DNA of 64,000 nucleotides from Juglans regia (GCF_001411555.2 NC_049912.1:21374341-21438340); one strand, 5' to 3'; shown: positions 11,786-24,734, numbered from the stretch's first letter. Translations and numbers: made by a program. The notes: generated by a model not told the origin, from the letters alone.

Positions 11786-14280
11786 TTTTTATACCTTCTG
11801 TTATTTGAATGCATGGGTGCTAAGACTTAAATAATGGTAGATTTTGGGCAGCACGAATTTACTTGGAAATAGTATTTGTATTTTTAAGATACGTAAATCT
11901 TATATATTTTTTTAGGTGATTAAAAGAATTTAGCATTTAATATGATAATTTTTCTATTTTAAAGTTTTACAAATATTAAAAAAATATTTAATTCATAAAA
12001 ATATATGACAAAAATAAAATTTATAAACTCATATAAGTTGTCTTAATAATATATTAGATTGAAAAGCTTTTTTGGAATAGAAAAAAAAAATGCTAATTAT
12101 ACTTAACAAAAATTTACAAAATATTTACTTTTCTACGTATTAGTTATTAATATGTTGAAAATCATAAAATTTAAATTTTGAATTTTAAGAAAAATTTAAT
12201 AAAATGAATCTTATATATTTTCTAATTTTTTATAAACTCCATTGATTTTAATCTGATAAATAATAAATCTATGTCCAAAGCTTTTTTAATCTGATAAATA
12301 ATTGCTACTCCCACTGCTAGGAGCTCCGGTTGGGGGCTCCCGCTAGTTATTTTGTATTTTTATTTTTAAATTTTTTTATATGTATTTTTTAACACTTTTA
12401 AATATTTTTAAAAAGATAAAAAAAATCATAATATTATTAAAAAATACTTACTTAATCATTAAATAATAATAATAATAATAAATAAAGAAAAAATATCAGC
12501 AGGAAGAATCAACGAGAAGAATAACATTTTCCTTTTTTTTTTTTTCCCTTCCAGAGTTTGCATCGGGTCTGTAAATCATTTCTATTTCAATTTTAATTTT
12601 TAACAATTTTCTTTATTCCTTATTTTCTAGTTGTCATATTTTTAAAATCTATCTTTTCTCCTTAATGATCATATTTTCTACAGTTCGGCTCTTCACCCAT
12701 TGATTATATTTCCAAAAAAGAGCCTATTTTCTAAATGATCATATACTTAAAAATAAAAATATAATTATTTTTTTCTTTCAATTTTCAACAACCCAAGTTC
12801 CTTTTATTTGATATGAGGAAATGACAAAACAATAATTTTTTTTTTCTCAATGAGTGCTACTAGCATTTTGCAAAATGGGTCTCCAAAATCATATGCACTT
12901 TCGTTTTTGGTTATTTTTTTTTTTTATAAGTTAATTTGGCCAGCTAAAGTGAATAGTAATGAGATGAGTTAATTGGAGACGTTTGGATTCGAAAATGAGT
13001 TGAGATGACTTGAGATGACTTGAGATGAATTGTGAATAGTAATGAGAAGAGTTGTGAATAGTAATGAAATTTGTGAGTTAAAGTTGCTGAATAGTAATGA
13101 ATAGTAGTGAGATGAGTTGAGATGAGCTGAAATGTCATGCAAATCCAAAAATAATGTAAATACAACCTTGCCATCTTCAAAAGCAATGGCATCGTGGGAC
13201 GAGTATGAATGGGGCTTCCACTTGTGCGACAAAATGCTTGAATAGGCGGCATGTTTGGTTAGTAGGAAATGAGATAATGCTAAAATACTATTAAATACTA
13301 ACTTGATTAAATATTAAATTAGTAGGATCATAACATTCTACCACGCTTCCGAATTCGACGTCCACGGTAGCCCACTCAATCGACACTAACCTAGTGATAG
13401 CTCTTTCTCTTTTGAGGGCTTCCTTCATTTATTTGTATTTAATGACTTAATACCATGTTCATATATAATACTAAGACATTTTAATCTAATGTATAGGTTG
13501 CCCCCTCCGTGACTTGAACTCTTGATGTAGTTCCTACTTTGATACTAATTATTAAAGACTCAACTATTAATCCAAAAGTCTTAATATTGTTGGATACTAA
13601 TTTGGTTAAACCTTTAACCCTCAAAATGATAACAAATATATGGCAAAGAAGACAGTATGGTACATTGCCAATCCTATCGATGCTACGATTTTAAGCTCAC
13701 CCCAAAGCCACGATCGATTAACTACTAGTCTAGAAGCAATCCTCTCTCGAATTTGAACAAGTTTCATGTCTCTAAAAGTAGCTTCTACACTCATGCAGAA
13801 ACATGAGAAAATAATAATTTTGAAAACAAAATTATGTTATGAACCTGACGTGATACAAAATTGTTTAGAGAAGAGCATTGTATTTTTATAGCTTTTAGGA
13901 ATTAAGACAAGAAGGGGTTACAGAATAATAGGTAGCTCAAGACGCGATTGTTTTGAAAGGGATTCTAGAAGCAGCAATTGTTATGTGTTCTCTCATTGTA
14001 TTTGGGCATACATATGACGTGATCTCAATTATTTTCTTTTCTAGCTATTAAAATTCTCATTTCCTGATGTCTGTTAATTTTTTTTTTAAGGAACTTTTTT
14101 TCCTGAATATAAGCACTGGAAGTTGGGAAAAACTTATGAAGAATTTTCATCTTGCAAGACTTTGAACTTTTGGAGATTGGGTTGTCTCGAATCTATCCCA
14201 AGCTTATGATAATGTATTTTCCATTTCTTTTGTGTATTTCTTGAATTATAATTGCATTAATATCATGAGGTTGCTTACAA
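11786..14280. other. AT-rich spacer, possibly including a decayed 5' LTR
   Basis: No gene is visible. A degenerate MITE copy of the GAGTTGAGAT family lies at about 12975-13155: it starts GGAGACGTTTGGATTC, ends near AAATCCAAAAATAA, and is rich in GAGATGACTTGAGATGA-type repeats. The last several hundred bases should contain what remains of the 5' LTR of the Gypsy element, because a primer-binding-like site starts at 14281. I could not place the LTR start. Confidence 0.4.
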
Positions 14281-15179
14281 TTGATATCTAGAGCCAATCG
14301 GTCTCAATGGTAGAAGCTACTCGATCCAAATAGCAACGGGAGAACTTACAAAGGCAAGTGGATTCTCACGAGGAAAACATACAAGAAATCAGGAAGACAT
14401 TGAATCAGATGGCATGCATGATGCGTAGCTTCAACAAGGGCGAAGCTATGGTGATTTTGGTGCACTCTAGTAGCACCCATAATTTTTTGGAGTGTCTAAA
14501 TACTAGCTTTCAGTGGATCTCGCCAGCAAGCTGGATGTCAAGATAACCAACGGGTAGGTCATCAGAAGTAAGGGTCATTGTAATGAAGTCACTCTACGTA
14601 TCCAAGGAAACCCATTCAATACCTCATTTTTTAGAGAAAATCTAGTTAGTACATCTTTTTTTTTAACACACCCAACACATCGCTAATGTGGAAGACTTCC
14701 ACATTAACTATGCTAAAAAATTATTGGTCTTTTCTTTTTAAAGTTATAATGGGTCTCATTATTAGTAGTGTGTTGCATACCAGGCTTCTTTATAGTAAAA
14801 CTCCATTTTTTATCCTAGTACTTGGTAGTTGTGATGTAGTGTTAGGAGTGCAGTGGCTTAAAACCTCGGGCCCTATAGTTTGGGACTTTAATAAGCTACT
14901 TATAGAATTTGAGCATGGGGGTAAACAAGTGAGGTTAAATGGCCTAAGTCTCAAGAACATAATCTTAGAAGGGGCTGATAAATCTATGGTGACATCAGTA
15001 GGCAAGGGAAGGGGAATATTCCTCCAAAGGGAGGCAGTCCAAAAGAAAAAATCCCATAGAGGTGCCAACAAAAGACCTTCAGCATGTGTTAAACAGATTT
15101 CATTGAGGAACCTATGGGTCTGCCATCCCTTAGAGCCCATGACCACATAATTGTGTTAAAAGAAGGAACTTCTCCTATC

Positions 15180-15875
15180 TCCACAAGACCAGAAGACCGA
15201 GATTGAAAACATAGTGAAGGATTTACTGACCTTTGGGGTTATTAGGCTCAACTCAAATCCTTTTTTAGCCCCAGTGTTGTTAGTAAGAAAGGTGGACGGG
15301 AGTTGGCGCCTTTGTGTCGATTGTAGGGCCCTTAATAAGGAGACAATTACGGACAAAGTCTCCATCCCCGTGATTGATGAACTTCTTAACAAGTCACAAG
15401 GGGCTGAGGTATTTTCTAAGTTGGACCTAAGGTCCGGATACCACCAGATTCGAATTGTGCTTGAGGATAAAGCCAAAACAGTTTTTTTCACCCATGAAGA
15501 GCATTACGAGTTCCTACTAATGCCCTTCGGCCTAACCAATGCCCCTTCCACCTTTCAAGTACTAATGAACGACATGTTTAAGCCTTTTCTCAAGAAGTTT
15601 GTCTTTTTTTTTTTACAACATACTTGTGTACAACTGAGGTTGGGAAGAACATTTATCTCACCTCTAGCAGGTATTACAAGTGTTGCCGGACAACACAATG
15701 TATGCTAAAATGACCAAGTGCAAGATTGGGTTGAGGGAAATAGACTATTTGGGTTATGTGATAACAATTGAAGGGGTCAAATTTGATAGAACCAAAATCA
15801 GGTCCATGATGGAATGGCCAATACCTTCTAATATCAAGGCTTTGAGGGTTTTCCTAGACCTTACGAGGCACTAAG
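15180..15875 (+). pseudogene. Gypsy reverse transcriptase remnant
   Basis: Fingers and palm motifs are readable in one frame from 15214 to about 15600. The catalytic stretch expected as YxDD-ILVYS reads FYNILVYN followed by a stop, in a T-rich run at 15603-15635, so the two metal-binding Asp are lost. The frame resumes at about 15680 with the thumb. It cannot be active. Confidence 0.85.
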
Positions 15876-16744
15876 GAAATTATACGCAACTATGAGTTGA
15901 TAGCAACTCCCTTGACTGCCCTATTAAAAGAAAAAAAAAAAACTATTTTTAATGGACTGTTACAGCAACAAAAGCTTTTCAAGCTCTTAAGAGAGCATTC
16001 ACCAATCCTCCAGTCCTCAAACTACCTAACTTTTCTCTACCATTCACCATAGATTGCGATGTAAGTGGGATAGGTGTGGGTGTAGTCGTTATGCAAAATG
16101 GCTAGCCCATAGCTTATCTAAGTAAGGCTCTAAAAGGGAAAGAACTCATACTCTCCATTTACGAAAATGAACTTTTAGCTCTAGTCACAGCTGTGTAAAG
16201 GTAAAGATCCTATTTGTTGGGTCAAACTTTCATTGTGAAGAAGTGTAAGCAAGCACTAAAATTTTTACTAGAACAAAGGATAGGCACAAAATCCTATCAG
16301 AAGTGGATAACTAAATTAATGGGATACAATTTTACTATAGCCTATAAAAAGGTAAAAGAGAACAAGGTGACGGATGCCTTGTCTCAAAAGGAAGAAATGA
16401 GCACAGGGACCTTATCTATGATTACATTCCCTACCCCTGAATGGATTGATGAGCTAAAACACAATTATGGTACTTCTACTAAGTCCCAGTAGCTATTGTC
16501 CAAACTTCAAAACTCCTAGGAGGTGTCCAAAGGGTACTCCCTTGTCAACAACCTGATCCTAAAAAATGGCATATTGGTAATAGTACCGGATTCACCTTTT
16601 AAACAAAAGGTATTGTAGTTTATACATGGAGACCCCCAAGTTGGCCATATAGGGTATTTAAAAAAATCAATGAGCAAAAAAAGACTTCTTCAAGGTGGGC
16701 ATGAAAAAGGATATAAAAAAATCACTGGAGTATGATCAGTGCCT

Positions 16745-17355
16745 AGGGCTTTAAAATTTTTTTGAGAAAACGATGAACTAGTCCAGTTCAATACCGGTTC
16801 CTATTTAGCAAAACTGGTTGAAAATCGGCTAGGTTCGGTTTTTGTTTATTAGAACACTGGTTTAAACCGAACCAGACCTGTACATATATATTATTTTTAA
16901 TTTGTTATATTATATATAAAATATTTTTATATTATATTATATGTTAAATTGCTAATTACTATAATATGAAATTTTAAAATATTATTATTCATATTAATTA
17001 ATCATATAACATAAACTTAATATAACATTTGGTATAACATAAAATTAATCTTATAAATCTGAATATAACATTCGATTATGATATAATATAAAATAACCTT
17101 ATAATTTTTAATATAACATATAAATTTTAATTTTATAACATAAAATTAATATAACATAAAATGAGGGACATGGGTCAATCACTTACTAAAATTTTGTTGA
17201 AGTATGATTTTGTTTATCTATAAAATAGAAAAACCGGACCAGATCAAAACCGATAAAACTAGAAGTTTCGGTTTCGGTGGTGAAACGGTTTGATATCGGT
17301 GCTTAAATTTCCAAAACTGGTGTAGAACTGAACCGGACCGGTTACACCCCAATTT
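16745..17355. mobile_element. 611-bp insertion with CCGG/GGTT-rich ends inside the Gypsy integrase
   Basis: GTGCCT is present on both sides (16739-16744 and 17356-17361). The outer parts hold mirrored words (GTTCAATACCGG, GGTTCGGTTTTTG against AACCGGACCGGTTACACCCC), and the middle is AT-rich with ATATAACATAAAAT-like repeats. The ends (TAGGGCTTTAAAA and the complement TGGGGTGTAACCGG) are weakly similar. It looks like a non-autonomous DNA element; the family is not assigned. Confidence 0.5.
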
Positions 17356-17637
17356 GTGCCTGTGTTTATTTGCAACATTTGTCAGTACCTTCACAGGCTT
17401 GGATGGACATATCCTTATATTTTGTGGAAGGACTTCCCCCTTCTCATGGGCTAACAATGATTTCGGTGGTGATAGATCGATACACTAAATATGACTATTT
17501 TTTTGCTTTGTCCCACTCATATTTAGCAAAGAAGATTGCTCAAATTTTCATGGATGGAGTTTTTAAACTCTATGGTCTACCTAAAAGTATTGTGTCTAAC
17601 AGGGATATGACCTTCTAAGTAACTTTTGGCAGACCCT

Positions 17638-18722
17638 ATGTAACAACCGGAACATAAATTAGACAATATCATAAGTTTTATTTATTTAGTTCTATTTTAA
17701 AATATTATAATATATATTATGGTTAATATATTACTACTATGAATTTTATAAAATTTTATTAAGATGTGAAATTTTAATTCAAGATATTATTATTGTAATG
17801 AATAATTATTCTCATCAACCACAATTCACTACATCACACCCTACATCCTATGAAAAAAAAAAAAGATGTTAGGTGTGGGGTGTGAGGGTGAATAGTGACT
17901 GATGTATAGCAAATCTCTATTGTGATTATTATTAATTTTAATTATTAATAAGATAAATGTTTCCTCTCCCTCGCTCTCTCTCCTTAAATAAAAAAAATCA
18001 CGTTGATCCACGTTACACTAGTTCATCTTCTTCTCCTTGTTGCTAGGGTCGCTATATATGTATTTGTGTGTGTGTATATATATACTAGGTCAAAGCAACG
18101 TGCAAAGCACGTTTGCCTAGTTAAATCAAACAGTTGTTTTATAAAAATAATATGTTTTTTTACAAAATTTGTAAAAATAGTTGATGGCATATATAGTTTA
18201 GAAGACATTGCTTCAACTTTTATACAAGTAATATAATTAATAGAATATTACAAATGAACTTTAACAAACAAATTAACTACTACGATCGGTACTTTAACAA
18301 GATAATTGAGTTTGCATCATCGAGATGATGGTATTTAATGGCGTGTTTTGGGCCAAATGAGATTTATTTCTCCTTTTTCCTATATATTTTGGCTTTGTAT
18401 TATATTTTGCTGGATAATTGTATAACCTCGTTGAAGATATTTCATTGTTGTGATTCTGTTTATAAAATTCTGGTACTTATGATTCCTAAGTTGTGAAATT
18501 TATTTTCTTATTTTAATATAATTTTTTTTATTGGGTCCTTCTTTTTTAGACTGGGCTTATTTTAGTGCGTTTTATTCTCTTTTGTGCCTAGCCCATTCGA
18601 ATTTGAAGCCAAACCCGTAGCTTGCAGCCCAATCTTCCATTTCTCTCTAAACGGCGTCGTTTTGTACATAACCCTTAGGGCTTTATTTCTCTTCCCTCAA
18701 TTACCTTAGAATCATGGAATAA
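17638..18722. other. Intergenic, possible solo-LTR start and Helitron-like end
   Basis: The sequence changes abruptly at 17638 to TGTAACAACCGG, which looks like the 5' end of some plant LTRs, but no matching 3' end was found. On the minus strand a hairpin (18095-18116, GCAACGTGC/GCACGTTTGC with an AAA loop) is followed six bases on by CTAG then T (18085-18088), as at Helitron 3' ends. No gene is visible. Confidence 0.35.
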
Positions 18723-19077
18723 AGCCTGATTTGGATAGTCAGATACTCCAATAACTTTATCTCATTTTATCTTAATATCTAAACATAAACAATTTTTAAT
18801 TTCAAATTTTTAATTTTTTTATCTAATCATTATTTAATCATTACAACTTTGTCAAACTTTAAAACACCACAAAAAACTAATTTAACTTTTTTAAAAACCA
18901 AAATAAAAATTATATTCTAACAATATTTTAACTCTATAATATTTTTATTCAATTTTTTTTCTCTCATTTTTCAAAACTCTATAAACATCTTAACTCAAAC
19001 CATTTTATTACTATTCGTAAATCAATTTACTACTATTTACAGATCATCTCATCTCATCTCACTATCCAAACCAGGCC
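18723..19077. mobile_element. Long Tourist-like MITE, about 355 bp, inverted-repeat ends
   Basis: The left end CCTGATTTGGATAGT and right end ACTATCCAAACCAGGCC are inverted repeats. TAA lies just outside each end (18720-18722, 19078-19080). Same terminal words as the family at 3.4 kb, but with longer, more symmetrical arms. Confidence 0.7.
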
Positions 19078-19492
19078 TAACTAGTTCACATTAAAAATGA
19101 AAATTTTCACTATGAAAATATTGCCAAAACAGAAAAAATTAATTATTAAATAATATCAGGTTTTAAGTCACTACTTGAATAATATAAGATATATTGTGCT
19201 GATGAGGTCAAAAAATAATTTAAATTTCGGATTTGAAAGATGAGACCTTAATTTAAGGCTCAAAACAAAGATCACGACATACTTGCTAAAAAAGACATTA
19301 ATTTTTAAATTAGTCGGATGTACAATTACAAGGCACATACGCGTAGTTCTACAGGTACTTATGAATATTATCAAGGTATTAATTTTAGACCATCATCTAA
19401 GAATATGACAACTCAGCATCTTTAAATTGACAATTTCTTCTTGAAAATACAGGTGGGTCCATGTTGCAGCTCGTAATTTTAACAACAAATAT

Positions 19493-20001
19493 CAAGATTT
19501 TGAATACCGTGCCAAACCAGCCGGTATTTATTGTGCTGGAATAGTAACCAGTACGAGAAAGATAGGTGTTTCATATTAGATTAAATATTTTCAGTACGTT
19601 TCAGTCAATACCGGCTAGTTTTTTATGTATCGGTCAAAATTTTATATTTTTAATGTATTTTCATAATTTTCACTCTATTTCTCACATTTTAAGACTATTT
19701 TCTTAATTTTTTTTAATTCTCTTTTCTCGAGAATTAAAAATTAAACCTTACTCTCATTTTCGTGATGAAAATAAGTGATTAATTTTTTTAATAATTAGAT
19801 TGAGGAATTAGAAGTATTATTGAGTTTTATAAATATGTGTTTTAAGTTTTCAAGACTTTTATTGATATTATTTTGAAATATAATTTATACATATATAATT
19901 TATTTATTTATATATAAGCTATATCAAAATAGTATTGATACTAAAATATTTTATTGCAGTGCCTTAACCAAAACAATCTTCAAAACGGTATTAAAAACTT
20001 T
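19493..20001. mobile_element. hAT-like MITE, older copy of the 50.1-kb element
   Basis: It starts CAAGATTTTGAATACCGT and ends ACGGTATTAAAAACTTT, which are inverted repeats of each other and match the termini of the element at 50110-50431. The interior also shares phrases such as CCGGTA and a GTTTC…TACCGG block. No target duplication is recognisable. Confidence 0.55.
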
Positions 20002-20459
20002 AAAAAGATATAAATATATATATATATATATATATATTAAAGTGTTTAAAAACTTTAATTAATAGTATTCCAATATAAATTATATGTTATGTGTAATGTG
20101 AAGATGATGAGAAAATTTTTTTATTTTAAATAAAATTGTAAATTAGTTGTAGAGTAATAATAAGTTTTTTTTTTAATAAAGTTATATTTATTTTTTATTG
20201 TTTCCCTGAAAGGCCATTATGCGCACACACGCACGAAAAGTTGGAGAGAGAGAGAGAGGAACAAAAGGCGGTCATTATCTAGGTTGTTGCCAGCATTAGG
20301 GACGAGGAGACAGCTATTAGGGGTAAGAAGTTAACAGGAATAACAAGTTATCGTTAACATTAACGAAAAAAAAAAGCTCAAACAAGAATTCACTTTATAT
20401 AAAGATGAAAAACGCTTCTTGCAAGCGTCTGGTGCAAACAGCCTGTAAATGTGACTGAT

Positions 20460-20610
20460 GTGGACACACTTGATGAGAGAGAGATCGAGCTGATGAGAGA
20501 GTTGAGGAGAGGGAGAGACCGAGCTGTTAGAGCTGGTGAGAGAGAAAGACCGAGCTGATATGAGAGAGAGAGACCTGATGAGAGAAATGCCGAACTGATG
20601 AGAGATGAAG
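20460..20610. repeat. Imperfect GA-rich tandem repeat
   Basis: Several degenerate units contain GAGAGAGA…CGAGCTGATGAGAGAG. No coding frame. Confidence 0.6.
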
Positions 20611-22970
20611 AATTTATTTTAAATCTGATATGACATGAACGATTATACGCCAGTTGTATCTAATGATTGTAAATAGAAGGACGGTATAAAGATATATACA
20701 CGTTCATCTCCCTGCCGATTAACCTCCTTTTAAAAATGTATGTCAACCGCCTTTCGATCCTATCGTTTAGTCGTGTCATGCGTGAAACCTGTCCAACGGA
20801 AATCGAAGCAACTTCCGTTGCACAATAACGTCATGCCCACGTCTAGCACGTAACAAACCTCCCACCGCCAGCACAACCCACGACAGCAACCACTATCGCA
20901 CAGAGCAAACAACGAGGAAGTGTGTTTTAAGTCACCATCGCACAGAGCAAACACCATCGCACAATGTTTAAAATATAATTAATCTTTATTTATAGTATAT
21001 TTTACAATAGATTTGTTGAAGAACTTGTTGCTTCTTCTACAGACATGTAAAACCCATGTCCTATGAGTTTTATCTTTTATTTTGGTTTTGCAAACATCAA
21101 AATAGTAACAAGAATTTTGATCCAACGGTGTTTCTAGTAACTAAATTCAAGATGTATCAGAAACTTAAGAATATGGGTGACTTCTGAATTGTAAAATCTG
21201 CATGAAAATTCTTTGGACTATTTGATGGGCAATAGGCAAATTTTGGAGAAGTTCAGATGGGAGGGATCCATGCCATGGGAAAAAAAAATAGTGTTTTTAG
21301 TAACTAAGTTAAGATGTAATGAATCTAGATCGTCATGATGAAAAGTTATCAAAACAGGACTGGACCTACTTTAGAATCAAAGCTAATCATCTTTGAATAT
21401 TTATTTTTGGACTGTTTGAGAAGCGTGTAGTTGAAGTGAAGTTCTCAACTCCAAAGGAGCTGAATGATATACTAATTAATTTCCAAATCATCAGTTGGAC
21501 TGGTTGCTGATTTTTTTTTCATTCATTTTTTTATACACTGTGATTGAGATCTAATTTGAGCCTTTTGTTGAATGTGACATTAATGTGTACTCCTGCATGT
21601 ATGAGTTGGCTTGTTGCTGATATTAATTATTGTTCTCAAAAAAATGGTTAGTTACTTTTATATATTAAATGGTTCAAGTATTAAAGCAACATGCATTTAC
21701 ATAGCTGTTAGTTAGTTAGATTTATGTTTAGTTAGCATTTTATTTTTAATTTGTTCGTACAGTTATAAATACCAATATTTTATTTGATTTTTTCAAGCTA
21801 TTAGTTAGTGTTATGTTTAGTTATTTGAAGTTTGAATTGTTGGTACAGGTATAAACCACATAATGGCCATGCATTATGTGTATGTGTTTGTCAAATCAGA
21901 TATGGGCATGTGGAGGATTGATGCTTTTAACATACAGAAAGGAAGATTGGGCGTGCATTATGTGTATATGTAATTGTGAAATCAGCCGACTTGATGTTTC
22001 TGTGACTTGTGTTTTTTTTTTTTAAAGTAATTTCAGCATTGAGTTTGTAAAGGGGATAAACGAGAATGGATGTGTAATATTTTCTTCAAGTGTAATACAT
22101 TCAAGAAGTGTAATATAATATGTAAATGAGTTGATATTTTCTTGAAGTGTAAAGGGGATAAACCAAATATTGTCACGCAAGGTTTATTTTCTTGAAGTGT
22201 AAAGGGGGTAAACCAGATATGTAATATGATATGTAAAGTGTAATATAATATTTTCTTAAAGGTGGTTTGTTTCTATACAGCCAACTCACATGCATGCATG
22301 GCCCCAAACAAATATTTGATATTGTAGAACTAAACAACTAATTGATGTTGTCACGTAGGGTTGAAATTGTGTTTGTGTAAAGAGGTTTGGATTGAAAACT
22401 TTAAAAAACTAACGCATTCAAAATTTAGAGTTGTGGGTTTTATAACATGAGGAGTTGATCATTTTATTAACATAGACGAATAATCCATCTAATTACAACA
22501 TGAACCATAATTGCATTAAACATTGAGAGATAAAATCTGTTTGTAGTTTAAAAAACTAAATGAAGAGAGAACAATTACAATAGATACAATCCAATACAAT
22601 CTATAGCAAATTTAAAACTAACACGTTACAACTATAGTCCGAACCAATCAAGTTATTGCAATAGATACAATCCAATACAATAGATACCAAAACTCTAATA
22701 AAACGAAAGGGATACAAAACAACAGATGATCTTATTTCTACCCATCCCAAGGCTTTAGAGCTTGACAAAATCTGTAAAAAGAGACAAAATTGAAGTGCAG
22801 ACAACCAAAACAGAGGAAGTTGAACAAAAGCAACGAACCAGAGAAAATATAAAAATATTTCAATTCAAGTAAAGATCCTAGACCCAAATAAACAAAAACT
22901 AGAAATGTGTGCATTGCTTGCAAAAAAGATACCAATGCACCTCTAGGACTTTAAGGCTTCAAACCTCCAA

Positions 22971-22974
22971 ATAT

Positions 22975-23012
<38 letters not shown>
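22971..23012. repeat. (TA)n microsatellite
   Basis: An AT/TA run with one interrupting A. Confidence 0.9.
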
Positions 23013-23675
23013 TTTTGCATGTTACTAGGAAATGGTTCACAAGTCATAAAGAAAAAATCCAAGTACATGTTTGTGCACATACTGACATAGAAGTCAAACA
23101 TCTAATAAATCATAATATCAACCAATTCAATTCTTAATGTATTTGTTCTCATTGATAATTGGGGATCAAGGCTCAACAACATAAAAACACATAGTGGAAA
23201 ACACCCTAGTATATTATATTTTGACTTCTATTATTATATTTTGAGCACTTTCTCTACAAGAAAATTGAGAAACATGCAATTTTCTCGTAATATTTTGATA
23301 GCCAAAACATAATAATAGAAGTCAACAATATTTTGATAGCCAATTAATAATTATTCTCTCTATCAAAAAATGCCAATGGAAACCCAAAATTAAACAATAA
23401 GTATCCAAGAAGAGTCACAAATGGAGATACATCAACACATCATTTTTCTCTAATTAGAAGACAAAGATAGGGTGAGTCAACATTAACCGCATATTTTCTA
23501 TTATTTTTGGGGTCCAAAGCAATAGTTCAAGATATATATGAAGTATTGGGAAAATGATAGATATTTAGCTCATTAAAGTAATTGGGAAATGCATGCAATT
23601 TATAAGGTATTATATCTCAAAAAGGTATAGTGTAGCTAGCACAAAAGTACTAGAAGCCCACATTGGTTATTATCC

Positions 23676-23889
23676 AAATCAATGTATAACAATTAAACCA
23701 AATCAATGTATAAAAGCAATAAAATTATCCAAATCAGTGTATAACAACTACAAAATTAAACCAACTCGGTGTATAAGAGAAACAAAACTAAACCAAATCA
23801 GTGTATAACAACAACAAAATTAAACCAAATCAGTGTATAAGAGCAACAAAATTCTACCAAATCAATGTATAAATCAAAACAATTTAACC
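23676..23889. repeat. 32-bp tandem repeat, about 7 copies
   Basis: The unit begins AAATCAGTGTATAACAAC and ends AAATTAAACC. Copies differ by a few substitutions (CAATG/CAGTG/CGGTG) and the first is shortened. It is flanked by unique sequence and encodes nothing recognisable. Confidence 0.85.
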
Positions 23890-23989
23890 AAATGTGTTAG
23901 CACGGGAACCTTACAGGACTCGGTGAGAGAGAGAGAGAGGGGGGGGCTCAAAGGGGGTGAGGAAAGGGCTCAAAGCACTGAAGAGGGTG

Positions 23990-24330
23990 AGGAAGATTGA
24001 GATTGAAGGTTTCAAGGGTGGGGGGCTTCGTCTAGGAGATTGAAAGTTTCTAGAGTTTCATGGTTAGAGAACGAAGGGACTGAGTGAGGGTGGGGGGGCT
24101 GGGGGGAAGAAAAGGGAGAGTAAGGGTGGTGGGCTTTCGTCTAGGTGAGGGAGAAATGTTTCTTCGTAGAGAGGGAGAGTAATTTTGGTGGGGGGCTTCG
24201 TCTGGGTGAAGGAGAAATGCAGACAAAGAGGGAGAGTGAGTGGTCGAGCTTCGTCTGGGCTAGGGAGAATGGTTTCTTCGCAGAGAGGGATAAGGGTTTC
24301 GTTTGCGGTTTGGGTGAGAGAGAGTCAAAA
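23990..24330. repeat. G-rich imperfect tandem repeat upstream of NDUFA8
   Basis: Repeated blocks carry GGGGGGCTTCGTCT(A/G)GG, GAGAAATG and TTTCTTCG(T/C)AGAGAGGG at roughly 65-90-bp spacing. The strand is strongly purine-rich. It lies about 400-750 bp before the NDUFA8 start codon. Confidence 0.7.
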
Positions 24331-24524
24331 TCGTGACGTGGCTTCCTAACCGGGTTTGCCACGTCAGTGTGTCGTGCGATTCAAAAACCAGAGGTTGAGT
24401 AGAGTTTTTCGAAAAAGGAAATTGAAGGACAAAAATGACCTAAAAGTTCATATATATTACAACACGTGCAACTTATCTCACGGGCGCACGTTAGCACACC
24501 CCACCTTCTCTCGCACAAGACACT

Positions 24525-24531
<7 letters not shown>

Positions 24532-24557
<26 letters not shown>
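24532..24557 (+). promoter_or_regulatory. (CT)n pyrimidine tract, probable core promoter/5' UTR element
   Basis: About 26 bases of CT repeat, about 180 bases before the NDUFA8 ATG. Pyrimidine patches of this kind are common at plant transcription starts. Assignment by position only. Confidence 0.4.
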
Positions 24558-24734
24558 ACACCCTGGAGGAGCTGTGTCTCGGTTGAGAAAACTCATTCGG
24601 GTCAGAGAAATATGTTTTTACAATTTCAGAATCTGTAACCTCCCATGGTTTTTCCTTTCGTTTTCTTCCTCAGCAACCAAACGAAATGCAAGGGGTTTCT
24701 CATCAAAAGCTTTGATTTTTATTAGGAGGAGGAT

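Larger units (their letters stand above)
14281..17637 (+). mobile_element. Degraded Ty3/Gypsy LTR retrotransposon, 3' truncated
   Basis: Domains run in Ty3/Gypsy order. TTGATATCTAGAGCCAA (14281) resembles an initiator-tRNA-Met primer-binding site. Protease-like sequence lies near 14815-14960 (LGSCDVVLGVQWL). Reverse transcriptase spans about 15190-15875, with [39 protein letters not shown] and a thumb region IDYLGYVI. RNase H/connection is at about 15940-16450. Integrase is at about 17370-17617 (WMDISLYFVEGLPPSHG, KSIVSNRD). The reading frame is broken many times. Most of gag, the integrase tail and the 3' LTR are missing. A 611-bp insertion interrupts the integrase region. Confidence 0.85.
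20002..23675. other. Long gene-poor spacer
   Basis: I see no supportable gene. Contents: a short (GA)n at 20246-20260; an imperfect GATGAGAGAGA/GACCGAGCTG repeat at about 20460-20610; a cluster of local repeats of TTTTCTTGAAGTGTAA/GGGGATAAACCA at about 22040-22265; a (TA)n tract at 22971-23012. Short ORFs at 20760-20957 and 22601-22935 (minus) show no domain and have AT-driven composition. Confidence 0.5.

Noticed and set aside
13480..13560. tRNA-like words (TATCAAAGTAGG, GTTCAAGTCACGG) on the minus strand
   Set aside because: They resemble a primer-binding/TRIM or SINE end, but no boundaries, target duplication or second copy are visible.
17638..18080. Solo LTR starting TGTAACAACCGG
   Set aside because: Only the start looks right; no CA end, target duplication or partner found, so not listed as an element.
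20760..20957. 65-codon minus ORF with several Cys
   Set aside because: No homology recognised and the region has local repeats (CACCATCGCACAGAGCAAAC). Not supportable as a gene.
24141..24362. ORFs in the G-rich repeat (Ser/Pro/Leu-rich)
   Set aside because: Repeat-driven composition in an array; shadows on both strands.
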